From the NCBI GenBank assembly GCA_016185945.1, contig JACPMR010000010.1, forward strand, positions 124,001-188,000: 64,000 nucleotides of DNA, written 5' to 3'. A program made the translations under genes and the position numbers. Positions 54,601 through 63,953 of this stretch are shown here, piece by piece (the first letter of the stretch is position 1; each line of letters opens with the position of its first letter). The notes beneath the pieces were generated by a model. That model ran no database searches. It was not told the DNA's origin and worked only from the letters and a program-made list of their open reading frames with translations. The stretch comes from Candidatus Woesearchaeota archaeon. Its GTDB lineage: Archaea > Nanobdellota > Nanobdellia > Woesearchaeales > GW2011-AR4.

Positions 54601-54881
54601 TTACTAGCACCCTTTACAACAGCCAAGACAGAAATAGAATACGGCTTTTTGCAAATAACTCCAAGCTCATCATTTTGGTAGTCGAGCTTGTGCAGCTCTG
54701 CACCGCTAAGCCCTGCATAGTAGTTTATATCTTTTTCCACCCTCATAGGGCAGTTCGCGCTTACAAGGACTTTGTGAACCTTGCCCAATTTCAATTTTTT
54801 TATAGTCCTCTCTGTGCCTATAAGCACATTGCCTGCTTTCATCATTTTCTTGATTTCTGCTGCATTTATTTTTTTCGCCAT
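54597..54881 (-). CDS. rpl30e: 50S ribosomal protein L30e (eL30)
   Basis: A 94-residue archaeal eL30 of the L7Ae-like fold, with AKKINAAEIKKMMKAGNVLIGTERTIKKL near the start and a normal domain length. In archaea it often lies between rpoA'' and nusA. Here it follows rpoA' (not A''), with a 318-bp gap containing a repeat element. Confidence 0.93.
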   Translation of the reverse strand: MAKKINAAEIKKMMKAGNVLIGTERTIKKLKLGKVHKVLVSANCPMRVEKDINYYAGLSGAELHKLDYQNDELGVICKKPYSISVLAVVKGASK

Positions 54882-54918
54882 TTTATTTTTAAGTATTGAT
54901 TAATTTTTATTTTAAAAT

Positions 54919-55088
54919 TTCAATCCGTCGCTTCGCGACATTTAGTTACGCGCCTCGGCATTCTGCTGCGGAAGCAACATTTCTTTGTGCTCCTCCTCGG
55001 CGCAAATTTATTATGTCAAACATTAAAAGCGGTTTACTTTTTTCTTGCTGTGAATTACAAAGTCGCTTTATATTTTTTTGATTTTGAT
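54919..55088. repeat. Intergenic repeat between rpoA' and rpl30e
   Basis: Starts TTCAATC, with hairpin CGTCGC-TTC-GCGAC, then GTTACGCGCCTCGGCATT and CTCCTCCTCGGCGCAAATTTAT as in other copies, then AAGCGG-TTTACTTT and CAAAGTCGCTTTA. The right end has drifted to T-rich sequence. The rest of the 318-bp gap is AT-rich with no gene. Confidence 0.8.
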
Positions 55089-55199
55089 TTTATTTTTATT
55101 GTTTTTTGTCTGATAATTTTTTATTTTGCTGATGAAATTTTTAATTAATGTTTATTTTGCTTGAATTTTTTTATCGATAATTTTTTTCAAACAACGAAA

Positions 55200-57884
55200 T
55201 TAAGTTGTGTGGACTATCCTCTTCACATTGATTATCCCATTCTCTGATTTTGAAACGTCGATGCTGTCTTCCCCGTATTCAAATTGTATGATTTTCCCTG
55301 AAGCGTCTCTGACTGTGCTGTCATACTCCACCCTTAAATCCTGCATTGCGTTTGCAAGCCTTCTGTACAAGTAACCGCTTTTTGGTGTCCTTAATGCGGT
55401 GTCCATTAATGAGTCCCTTCCAGTCATAGAGCCGAAGAAAAATTCTGCCGGGTTTAATCCAGTTTTGAAGCCATTGCTGATAAAGCCGTGCGCTTCAGGG
55501 CTCAAGTCGTCTTTCCTGAAATGAGCCAGCGTCCTTTGCTCGAAGCCCTTCTCTATTCTTTTGCCCCTCATTGCCTGCTGCCCGACGCAAGCTGCCATCT
55601 GCGCAAGATTAAGCAGGTTGCCTCTTGCACCGGATTCGGCCATTATCATTGTATGGCTTCTCTTGTCTGCATGGCTGGCAACTATCCTGCCGGTTTCGTT
55701 TCTTGCCTTGTTCAAAACCTCGAGTATTCTCAGTTCTAATGTCTCCTGCATCGTCTTGCCTGGGAATGCCTCAAGCTTGCCTTCCTTGAACTGCGCAATT
55801 AAAGCATCCACTTCCCTCTTCGCCGAGTCAAGGTCCTCTTTTATTTCTACTTTTGCCGATTCCGGCAAATCCGTGTCTGACAACGAGGATGTAAAGCCCA
55901 TCCTGAACAAGTATTCTATGCCCAACCTGAAAATTTTACCGAGCAAGTCAATGCTGAAGTCTTTTCCGTATCTTTGATGTATGTTCCTAAGCATCAGCCC
56001 AGACTCCTCCCCAAGCGAGTTCCTGTCCATAACGCCAGAGACTAATTTGCCGTCTTCTATCACAACATGAGTTTCCTTGTCGCACTTGTCCTTTGTCCTG
56101 TCGCACGACCTCGAGTGTCCGCTATAATTGAAATCGTCAGGCAGCAATACGCTGAAAGTTTCCTTGCCTGTCACAACCGCTTTTCTAGGCAATTTTGAGA
56201 AATCTGTGACTCCGACCGAGGACAACAAATCAATTGCCTCTTCCCTTTTTATTGAAATGTCCTTTGTCAACGAATAATTGCCAGAGATAGCATCTTGAGT
56301 GCATCCAATAATGCTCAACCCGTATCTCAATGAAATAAGCTGTGTCTGCACCTCCATCAAAATTTCAGCTTCTGCCCTTGCCTCTTCTGTCTGGGGGATA
56401 TGCAGATTCATCTCATCGCCGTCAAAGTCGGCATTGTATGGCGTGCATACAGCGGGATTAAGCCTTAATGTTTTGCCAGGCAATATCTTAACGCGATGGC
56501 ACATCATGCTCATCCTGTGCAAACTCGGTTGTCTGTTGAATATTGCGATGTCGCCGTCAAGCAAATGCCTTTCAACAACATAGCCTGGCTGCAGCTCCTC
56601 TAAAGAAGCCTCTTTCGTCTCGTCAGTGATTTTCTTTTTCTTGCCGTCAGGCCTTATTATGTAGTTAGCTCCCGGATACTTGTCAGGGCCGCTCTCAACA
56701 AATTTTTTCAAGTATTGCATGTTCCATTCATTAACCCTTTCAGGGACAGTAAGCTTGTTTGCAATGATAAAAGGCACTCCGACTTCAAAAAGCTCGAGCA
56801 TTGGATCAGGGCTTATAACAGTTCTTGCAGAGAAGTTTGTTCTTTTTCCGGCAAGATTATGCCTTATTCTGCCTTCCTTGCTCTTTATTCTCTCAGTCAG
56901 TGTCTTTAATGGCTGCCCACTTCTGTGCCTTGCAGGTGGCAATTGCGCAATGTTGTTGTCAAAAAATGTTGTTACATGGTACTGCAGCAAGTCCCACAAA
57001 TCCTCTACAATAATTTCCGGAGCGCCTGCATTTATGTTTTCAAATAATCTTTGGTTGATTCTGACAATATCGCCAAGCTTGTGGGTTAGGTCGTCCTCGC
57101 TTCTCTCGCCGCTTTCCAAAGTTATGCTCGGGCGCATTGTGACTGGAGGGATTGAAAGAACTGTGAGAATCATCCATTCCGGCCTTACATGAGGGACTTT
57201 AAGCCCGAATATTTCGCAATCAGTGTCTGGAATTTTCTCAAGCCGTGCCCTTATCTCTATAGGACTTATCCTCTTCTCGTCCTCCAAAAAGGTTGTCGGC
57301 TTTTCCAGAGTCAGTTTCTTCTGCTTTGCCTTGCAGTGGGGGCATTTTGTTGTTGACTTCAGCCCTGCTATTATTTCCTTTACTTTCTGTCTTCGCTCTT
57401 CTATGCCGCTTTCCTTTTCAACCTGATCAAGCAGCTCCCTTATTTTTGGTATCTTGTTGTCAGGAATCAAAATCCTGCCGCATTCCCTGCAGGTGCATTT
57501 CAGCAGTGTCATGATTATGTTGACAAACTTAATATGGATTATTGGCCTTGCAAGCTCTATATAGCCAAAATGCCCAATGCACTCTTTTAATTTTGAGCCG
57601 CAAGTTTTGCATCTCAAGCCAGGATCTATAACTCCCAACCTTATGTCCATCAACCCGCCGTCTACAGGATAACCCTCCTTGTCGTAAAGCTCTGGAGTGA
57701 CTATTTTTGCAGAAGCCATCTTCTTGATCATCTTAGGGCTTAACACAGAAAACACAATGCTTTTAACTTGCTTGTAAATGTACTGCTCTTCTTCTATTCT
57801 TTCAGCTTTCTCTTCTTTTCCTTCGATAGCTTGCTTCACTACTTCAAGCTCTTGCTCGGTTTTTTTGTTTTCTTCCTCTGCCAT
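55200..57884 (-). CDS. rpoA1: DNA-directed RNA polymerase subunit A'
   Basis: An 894-residue large subunit half. It has zinc-binding cysteines near residue 90 (CKTCGSKLKECIGHFG), further Cys clusters at about 130-150 and 185-195, the bridge and clamp regions, and the absolutely conserved catalytic NADFDGDEMN near 481-490, which binds the active-site Mg. It forms the core of archaeal RNA polymerase with A'' and B'/B''. In the transcript it comes after A'', the reverse of the usual order. The N-terminus (about 30 residues, Glu/Lys-rich) is a lineage extension. Confidence 0.97.
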   Translation of the reverse strand: MAEEENKKTEQELEVVKQAIEGKEEKAERIEEEQYIYKQVKSIVFSVLSPKMIKKMASAKIVTPELYDKEGYPVDGGLMDIRLGVIDPGLRCKTCGSKLKECIGHFGYIELARPIIHIKFVNIIMTLLKCTCRECGRILIPDNKIPKIRELLDQVEKESGIEERRQKVKEIIAGLKSTTKCPHCKAKQKKLTLEKPTTFLEDEKRISPIEIRARLEKIPDTDCEIFGLKVPHVRPEWMILTVLSIPPVTMRPSITLESGERSEDDLTHKLGDIVRINQRLFENINAGAPEIIVEDLWDLLQYHVTTFFDNNIAQLPPARHRSGQPLKTLTERIKSKEGRIRHNLAGKRTNFSARTVISPDPMLELFEVGVPFIIANKLTVPERVNEWNMQYLKKFVESGPDKYPGANYIIRPDGKKKKITDETKEASLEELQPGYVVERHLLDGDIAIFNRQPSLHRMSMMCHRVKILPGKTLRLNPAVCTPYNADFDGDEMNLHIPQTEEARAEAEILMEVQTQLISLRYGLSIIGCTQDAISGNYSLTKDISIKREEAIDLLSSVGVTDFSKLPRKAVVTGKETFSVLLPDDFNYSGHSRSCDRTKDKCDKETHVVIEDGKLVSGVMDRNSLGEESGLMLRNIHQRYGKDFSIDLLGKIFRLGIEYLFRMGFTSSLSDTDLPESAKVEIKEDLDSAKREVDALIAQFKEGKLEAFPGKTMQETLELRILEVLNKARNETGRIVASHADKRSHTMIMAESGARGNLLNLAQMAACVGQQAMRGKRIEKGFEQRTLAHFRKDDLSPEAHGFISNGFKTGLNPAEFFFGSMTGRDSLMDTALRTPKSGYLYRRLANAMQDLRVEYDSTVRDASGKIIQFEYGEDSIDVSKSENGIINVKRIVHTT

Positions 57885-57948
57885 TTTATTTTTTGAATTT
57901 GTTTGTTATGTTTTATTTTTAATTTTCAACCCGCCTGCGGCGTATTAA

Positions 57949-59133
<1,185 letters not shown>

Positions 59134-59151
59134 TTATTTTTATTTAAAAAT

Positions 59152-59310
59152 TTCAATCTGTCTGCGACGCATGTTACTGCGCGTCGGCATTCTTCTGTTG
59201 GAAGTTAATGAGTTTTGTACTCCCCCTCCGCGCCTATTTATTATGCCAAACATTACAAGCGGTTCACTTTTATCATGTTGTGAATCACAAAGTCGCTCTC
59301 GTATTTGGAT
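59152..59310. repeat. Intergenic repeat between rpoB' and rpoA''
   Basis: A diverged copy with TTCAATCTGTCTGCGACGC at the left and GCGCGTCGGCATT, CCTCCGCGCC, AAGCGGTTCACTT and CACAAAGTCGCTCTCG inside. The right end is drifted (GTATTTGGATT). A further right-end motif (TTCAATCAACGA) is at 59411-59422. The rest of the 317-bp gap is AT-rich with no gene. Confidence 0.75.
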
Positions 59311-59423
59311 TTTTTATTTTTAATTATGTTTTTTTGTTAACGTTTTCCTTTAGTTAATGTTTTTGTGCTGCTTGCCCTTGACATTAAGGCATCTCAATGA
59401 AAATAATTTTTTTCAATCAACGA

Positions 59424-61229
59424 CTAGTACTTGCTCTCCAACTGCAATTTCGGATAAATGCCCAGTGACTTGAACTCGTCAAGCATGAGCTTGAACGCAT
59501 AGCTTATCTCGATTTCATTAACCTCTACGTTCTCGCCGCAAACCGGGCAATATGACTTGTTCCTGTAATTGTCCTTAATTGCTATAATGCCGCAGCTCTC
59601 GCATACAGGCACTACAGTCCTGTCGCTGTCAAATCTTTCCTTCAGCAGCAGTGACGCGCCGTGCGCAACAAAAGTGTCCTTCTCCATTTCCCCTAATCTT
59701 AATCCACCTTCTTTGGCTCTGCCTTCTGTCGGCTGTCTTGTCAAAAGCTGTATTGGTCCTCTAGCCCTCGAATGTATCTTGTTTGCGACCATGTGCTTCA
59801 GTTTCAGGTAATACATGTTGCCTACGAATATCTTTGCCTCGTATTGCTCGCCTGTCTGTCCATTGTATAAAGTTTCAGCGCCGCTTTCTCTAAAGCCGAG
59901 CGAAAGCAATTCTTTCCTTAATCTTTCCTCTGGCTCTGCATCAAAGGTTGTGCCATTTATGTAGCGTCCTGCAAGAGCGCCAACTTTGCCTGCAACCATT
60001 TCAATCAAATGGGCAATTGTCATTCTTGAAGGGATTCCATGAGGGGAAAATATTATGTCGGGAACAATGCCGTTTGCTGAAAAGGGCATGTCGCTCTGAG
60101 GTACAATCATGCCAACAATTCCTTTCTGGCCGTGCCTGCTTGTGAACTTATCTCCGATTTCAGGCACCCTTTCATCCCTTATCCTGGCTTGAACAAGCTT
60201 GTTGCCTTCCTCATTTTCAGTTATTAAAATAAAATCAACAATTCCTTCCTCGCCATGCTTTAAGTTTACGGAACTTTCCCTCCTTGTGCTTGAAGCCAAG
60301 CTGTATTCTTCCATCGAGCTTAAGAACCTTGGCGGGGAGGTTTTGCCTATCACAACATCGCCTTCCTTTACTTTTGCCTCGGGATAAATAATCCCGTCAT
60401 CCTCCAAAAACCTGTAATCCTTTTCTGTCTTGTAGCCCTTAACATCTTTGTCAGGAATGCACACTTGGTCTATCAAGCCGCCTGCATAACGAAGCTCTTC
60501 TGCAATTGCGGGCCTGTAATAAGTGGATCTTCCAAAGCCTCTTTCTATGGAGCCCTTGTTTAATATGATTGCGTCTTCCATGTTATAGCCCTTGTAGCTC
60601 ATGATGGCAAGCACGATGTTTTGTCCAGCAGGATGCTTGTCGTAATCAGAAATATCGTGCATAATTGTATTAACCGCAGGAATTTGAGGATAGTGAAGAA
60701 TGTTCACGTCCATGTCCATTCTTACTGCATAGTTTGAAGCATAAAGCCCAAGTGCCTGTTTTTGGTTTTTTGAGCCTGCATTAAGCCTTGTTGACTGATT
60801 GAAATTCGCATATGGAACTAAGGAAGTGCAATAACCGAGCATCGCTAATGACGTAATTTCAAGATGTGTGTGTTCTGGAGTTAATTCGCTTTCAAAGAAA
60901 GCAACCAATGAATTTTCCTCTTCAGCTGCGTCCAAATATTCTATAATGCCCTGCTTAACCAAATCAGACCATGATATTTCATTTTTTTCTAACTGCTTGA
61001 TGTGCTTTTCTGTTAGCAACGGCACGCCGTCTTTTACAATTATCAACGGCCTTCTTGCTCTGCCCTTTGAGCTTTCTAATTGGATTTCGTTTGCTTTTTC
61101 ATTGTAATAAACATTAAGATTTTCTGTAATTGTACCTTTTCTTCTCTCTTCTCTTAGTTTTTGCACAAACTCTATAGGATTGTCGATAGCTCCAATAAAT
61201 TTGCTGTTGAGATATACTTCTGCCATCAT
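59424..61229 (-). CDS. rpoB1: DNA-directed RNA polymerase subunit B'
   Basis: A 601-residue C-terminal half of the second-largest subunit, with the hybrid-binding and active-site motifs (NIVLAIMSYKGYNMEDAIILN, GDKFTSRHGQKGIVG) and a C-terminal zinc-binding set (CESCG ... CPVC) near 540-565. It overlaps rpoB'' by 4 bp. The split B is normal for euryarchaea and DPANN. Confidence 0.97.
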   Translation of the reverse strand: MMAEVYLNSKFIGAIDNPIEFVQKLREERRKGTITENLNVYYNEKANEIQLESSKGRARRPLIIVKDGVPLLTEKHIKQLEKNEISWSDLVKQGIIEYLDAAEEENSLVAFFESELTPEHTHLEITSLAMLGYCTSLVPYANFNQSTRLNAGSKNQKQALGLYASNYAVRMDMDVNILHYPQIPAVNTIMHDISDYDKHPAGQNIVLAIMSYKGYNMEDAIILNKGSIERGFGRSTYYRPAIAEELRYAGGLIDQVCIPDKDVKGYKTEKDYRFLEDDGIIYPEAKVKEGDVVIGKTSPPRFLSSMEEYSLASSTRRESSVNLKHGEEGIVDFILITENEEGNKLVQARIRDERVPEIGDKFTSRHGQKGIVGMIVPQSDMPFSANGIVPDIIFSPHGIPSRMTIAHLIEMVAGKVGALAGRYINGTTFDAEPEERLRKELLSLGFRESGAETLYNGQTGEQYEAKIFVGNMYYLKLKHMVANKIHSRARGPIQLLTRQPTEGRAKEGGLRLGEMEKDTFVAHGASLLLKERFDSDRTVVPVCESCGIIAIKDNYRNKSYCPVCGENVEVNEIEISYAFKLMLDEFKSLGIYPKLQLESKY

Positions 61230-62713
61230 CTGATCACCTTCAATCCAATTGCCTTAAGCGATTTTAGGATTTCTGCTTCATTGGATTCGCCAGAAATCGT
61301 ACAGAGCAAAGAAAGGTTTTTTCTCAAGCCGATGTTTGTTCCTTCCGGCGTTTCTATAGGACATAACCTCCCAAGATGAGTTGGATGAAGTTCTCGTGCC
61401 TCGAAGTTTTCCTGGGAAGCGCTTAACGGACTAACGACCCTTTGCAGATGCGACAATGTTTCAAGGTAATTCAGGCGCTGTATTCTTTGGCTTATTCCTT
61501 TTCTGCCTCCAACCCAGACGCCTGTTGCCATTGAGGAATAAATTCTTTGAGTTAAAAGCTTGTCCCGGATTATGACTTTAATTGAAGGAAATTTTCCCCT
61601 TTTGACTATTCTCTGGAAATTATAAAGCAAGTCGCCAATAAGAACTTTCAAATTTAACCTTAGCAAATCAGCAAGCAAGTCGCCGCTCATCTTTAATCTT
61701 TTGTTCATATAATGGTCTTTGTCGTCAAGAGGAAGCTCGCCATTAGAAGCTAGAATATATTTCTTTAGCATCTTGCATAGGTTGTATGCCTTAAAAATCC
61801 TGTCTTCTGTCTTGATGCCAAGATGCGGCAGAAGGTATTTGTCAAGAATTTCCTTTGTCCTTTCAATCCTCACTTCCTTCGATTGAGTGATACCAATCTT
61901 CTTTGCAATGAAGTCCAAGGATTCCTCCTCGTTTTTTATGCTCACAAATTCCAAGAGATTTATTATGATCTCGTCAAATTGCCTTTCTGACGAGATGAAT
62001 TTTGTGATTTCCTCGTCTTTGAGCAAGCCGAGCGCCTTGATTATGACAATTATCGGGATTCTCTTTACTCGGGTAAAGGTAAGATAGAACAAGCCATCTT
62101 TCATCTTCTCGAGCGTGTGAGGAATCTTGTAAGAGCCGTATTCAGAAAAAAGCTTGCCGACAAATTCGCTCGGGCCTGTTGTGTCCCGCTCCATGAGGAA
62201 TCTGTTTGATGCCAAATCCTCAATTGTGATAAGAACTTTTTCCGTGCCGTTGATAATGAAGTAGCCGCCTGGCTCGTCGGGGTCTTCGCCTTTTGCTATT
62301 AGCTCTTCCCTGCCGAGCTTATGCAAATGGCACCACTTGCTTTTCAGCATTATGGGCAGATTTCCTATTTGAGTGTCAAAGCTTTCACGCTGCACTCCAT
62401 TTATGTGAGCGCTTACTGTAATCCAGCACGGCGCAGAATAGGTGATTTTTCTGAGTCTTGCTTCCATAGGGTATATGTTCCTGCTTGAGCCGTCTGCTTC
62501 AATCATCTTGGGCTTTTCAACCCAGATTTTGTCCAGCTTTATCTTGAACTCGTCAATGTTATGGGGAATTATTGTCGGTATTATTTCCTTGTTTTCCTCG
62601 ATGATGTTAAGAAGCTCCTTGTCTATGAAATTATTGAATGATTCTATATCAGAATCTACAAAGCTCTGCTCTTCAAAATATTTCTGGATAAGAGTTTTGC
62701 CGTACTTATACAT
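61226..62713 (-). CDS. rpoB2: DNA-directed RNA polymerase subunit B''
   Basis: A 495-residue N-terminal half of the second-largest subunit, with the protrusion, lobe and fork segments (PGGYFIINGTEKVLI, LHPTHLGRLCPIETPEGTNIGL at the C-terminal end). Its start overlaps rpoH by 8 bp and its end overlaps rpoB' by 4 bp, indicating tight co-translation. Confidence 0.97.
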   Translation of the reverse strand: MYKYGKTLIQKYFEEQSFVDSDIESFNNFIDKELLNIIEENKEIIPTIIPHNIDEFKIKLDKIWVEKPKMIEADGSSRNIYPMEARLRKITYSAPCWITVSAHINGVQRESFDTQIGNLPIMLKSKWCHLHKLGREELIAKGEDPDEPGGYFIINGTEKVLITIEDLASNRFLMERDTTGPSEFVGKLFSEYGSYKIPHTLEKMKDGLFYLTFTRVKRIPIIVIIKALGLLKDEEITKFISSERQFDEIIINLLEFVSIKNEEESLDFIAKKIGITQSKEVRIERTKEILDKYLLPHLGIKTEDRIFKAYNLCKMLKKYILASNGELPLDDKDHYMNKRLKMSGDLLADLLRLNLKVLIGDLLYNFQRIVKRGKFPSIKVIIRDKLLTQRIYSSMATGVWVGGRKGISQRIQRLNYLETLSHLQRVVSPLSASQENFEARELHPTHLGRLCPIETPEGTNIGLRKNLSLLCTISGESNEAEILKSLKAIGLKVIR

Positions 62714-62951
62714 CTGCCACCACCCTGTAAAAAACTGCGTCGCCTGCTGTCTGGCTTTTCCTTACTATCTTCACTATGTCGCCTGGCTTTACGTCAAGCT
62801 CCTTGATTGCTGCATCTATCTTTAGTATTTTTGGCAGCTCCTTAGAAGTTACGTTGTACTTTTCGAGCAGCTGTGCTTTTTCTCTTTCGCCAAGCTTTAA
62901 GTGTTTTGGAGTTAGTATGTGCTTATCAACCTTAAATTTCTGTTTCTTCAT
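62706..62951 (-). CDS. rpoH: DNA-directed RNA polymerase subunit H
   Basis: 81 residues from the ATG at 62951. A longer frame to 62978 exists, but it would start at or before the TATA-like TTTATTAAAATAA (about 62981-62995). It is homologous to the C-terminal domain of eukaryotic Rpb5, with VDKHILTPKHLKLGEREKAQLLEKYNV and the end KPGDIVKIVRKSQTAGDAVFYRVV. It heads the RNA polymerase operon and lies just downstream of two tRNA genes. Confidence 0.95.
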   Translation of the reverse strand: MKKQKFKVDKHILTPKHLKLGEREKAQLLEKYNVTSKELPKILKIDAAIKELDVKPGDIVKIVRKSQTAGDAVFYRVVADV

Positions 62952-62994
62952 CTTTTGCTCGTCACTGTCCCCAAACAATGGTTATTTTAATAAA

Positions 62995-63158
62995 TGGGCC
63001 GGACGAGATTTCCTTAATCGAAATGGGTTGTTCGGACTCGCGACCACCTGATTAAAAGTTTCACCCCGACTTGCCTGCAACTTGTTGCAGACTTGTATCC
63101 GTCAACAGGTGCTCTTTCCTGCTTGCATAATGCAGGTACCAGGCTGAGCTACCGGCCC
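62995..63158 (-). tRNA. tRNA-Lys (UUU) with three introns
   Basis: Exons read 5'-3' on the minus strand: GGGCCGG TA GCTC AGCCTGGTA (63158-63137), GAGC A CCTG (63114-63106), A CTTTTAA TCAGG TGGTC GCGAG TCCGAA (63059-63031), T CTCGT CCGGCCC A (63008-62995). Anticodon UUU is at 63056-63054 and the discriminator is A. Introns: 22 bases in the D loop (63136-63115, hairpin CCTGC/GCAGG), 46 bases inside the 5' anticodon stem (63105-63060, contains CTGCAAC/GTTGCAG), and 22 bases in the T loop (63030-63009). The spliced RNA is 74 bases with all four stems. No CCA is encoded. Boundaries may shift by 1-2 bases. Position 55 would be C, which is odd. Confidence 0.85.
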
Positions 63159-63166
63159 AATAAGAG

Positions 63167-63347
63167 CGCCCTGGTCGGGATTTTCAACAACGGCAAATTC
63201 CGTTGACAAATTGCGGGACATAAAGTCCCTAGTTTTTGAACCCGAGTCGGAGCCTTTCAATACAATCGTTGTACGACAGGGCTCCATGATAGTTCCTGCA
63301 GCATATTAAATGCCTTTTTTGGCTGTTCCAGGCTACACTACCAGGGC
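63167..63347 (-). tRNA. tRNA-Asp (GUC) with three introns
   Basis: Exons on the minus strand: GCCCTGG TA GTGT AGCCTGG (63347-63328), TATCATG GAGCC CTGTCG (63291-63274), A GGCTC CGAC TCGGG TTCAAA (63255-63235), T CCCGA CCAGGGC G (63180-63167). Anticodon GUC is at 63277-63275 and the discriminator is G, as expected for archaeal tRNA-Asp. Introns: 36 bases in the D loop (63327-63292), 18 bases at the canonical 37/38 site (63273-63256, TACAA...TTGTA hairpin), and 54 bases in the T loop (63234-63181) with two hairpins (GGGAC/GTCCC and CAACGG/CCGTTG). The spliced RNA is 73 bases. It lies 8 bp upstream of tRNA-Lys in one transcript. Confidence 0.87.
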
Positions 63348-63370
63348 AATTGCTTGCAAAAAAGGCATAG

Positions 63371-63450
63371 TAAACCCTCCTCAGCAAATCAGACAATGAA
63401 ATCATAGTCTTTTGTCTAAAGAAGGATTATTTCTCATCGTGTTGGGGATA
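63371..63450 (-). ncRNA. Possible C/D box-like small RNA upstream of the tRNAs
   Basis: Read on the minus strand downstream of a TATA box (TTTATAAATA, about 63456-63470), the leader contains ACGATGA (box C-like), ATGATTT (C'-like) and CTGA boxes (D-like, GTCTGA and GCTGA) about 40-50 bases apart, with CCCC/GGAGGG flanks. This is the size and layout of an archaeal C/D sRNA, but the inner D' box is poor. It could simply be the tRNA leader. Confidence 0.25.
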
Positions 63451-63455
63451 ATCCA

Positions 63456-63470
63456 GTTATTTATAAAGCT
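63456..63470 (-). promoter_or_regulatory. TATA-box promoter of the tRNA transcript
   Basis: TTTATAAATAAC on the minus strand, with a TTTC-TATATT-GAAA palindrome (63477-63490) directly upstream. It would start a transcript near 63437 that covers the leader and both tRNAs. Confidence 0.55.
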
Positions 63471-63476
63471 TTTGGA

Positions 63477-63490
63477 TTTCTATATTGAAA
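63477..63490. repeat. TTTC-TATATT-GAAA palindrome by the tRNA promoter
   Basis: It shares TTTCTATATTGAAAA and the following AT-rich bases with 45410-45435, and TATATTGAA with 46163-46186. Its place just upstream of the TATA box suits an operator. Confidence 0.5.
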
Positions 63491-63577
63491 AATAAGATTA
63501 AAAGACAATACAAAAAACACTAAAATCTCAATCAACAATAAAATAATTCATAAAAAATAAAACATTGATAAACATCT

Positions 63578-63730
63578 TTCAATCCCGAGAGCGACTTTGT
63601 GATTTCATAAGGTGAAGAAAGTAATCCGCTTGTGAGAAAGGCACTTTCTATCCCGGCAATCAAGTGCAGTGAGAAGTGGCTGTGGCTCCCTTATCACAAA
63701 AGCAGCTACAGGGAAGCCCTCGTGATTGAA
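63578..63730. repeat. Intergenic repeat copy upstream of the tRNA region
   Basis: Begins TTCAATCCCGAGAGCGACTTTG and ends CGTGATTGAA. The first 52 bp is an exact inverted match to the right end of the copy at 53508-53671. The rest is different and holds hairpins such as GCACTT...AAGTGC and GGCTCCCT...AGGGAAGCC. A further right end (CACTGATTGAA) follows at about 63766-63776. The whole gap between the tRNAs and eL41 has no other gene. Confidence 0.75.
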
Positions 63731-63807
63731 ATAAAAAGATTTAATCTCTGTTTTTGTTGGAAAGTCACTGATTGAAATAAAAAATTAAAATTGAATTTGT
63801 TTTCTCA

Positions 63808-63822
63808 CAAACTTTAAATACA
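63808..63822 (+). promoter_or_regulatory. TATA-box promoter of the eL41 gene
   Basis: ACTTTAAATAC lies about 25 bp before the ATG at 63843, giving an essentially leaderless message. Confidence 0.6.
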
Positions 63823-63842
63823 ACAATCAAATTCATTTCATT

Positions 63843-63953
63843 ATGAAAAGAAGCTCTCGTCGGTGGAAGAAGAAGCAGCAGATGAGATGGAAGTGGCAGC
63901 GCAAGAGGATCAAGAAAGAGAGAAGGCTAAGGAAGCAGCACAGGGCGACTTAA
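63843..63953 (+). CDS. rpl41e: 50S ribosomal protein L41e (eL41)
   Basis: A 36-residue protein of which about half is Arg/Lys: MKRSSRRWKKKQQMRWKWQR and then KRIKKERRLRKQHRAT. The core RMRWKW(x)KKRI-like segment matches archaeal eL41, the smallest ribosomal protein, which forms a single helix at the subunit interface. Automated callers often miss it because of its size. A TATA box lies at the proper distance. Confidence 0.82.
   Translation: MKRSSRRWKKKQQMRWKWQRKRIKKERRLRKQHRAT

Noticed and set aside
63102..63287. 61-codon minus-strand ORF across the tRNA region
   Set aside because: It lies across tRNA-Asp exons and introns and the start of tRNA-Lys; its peptide has no protein-like pattern.
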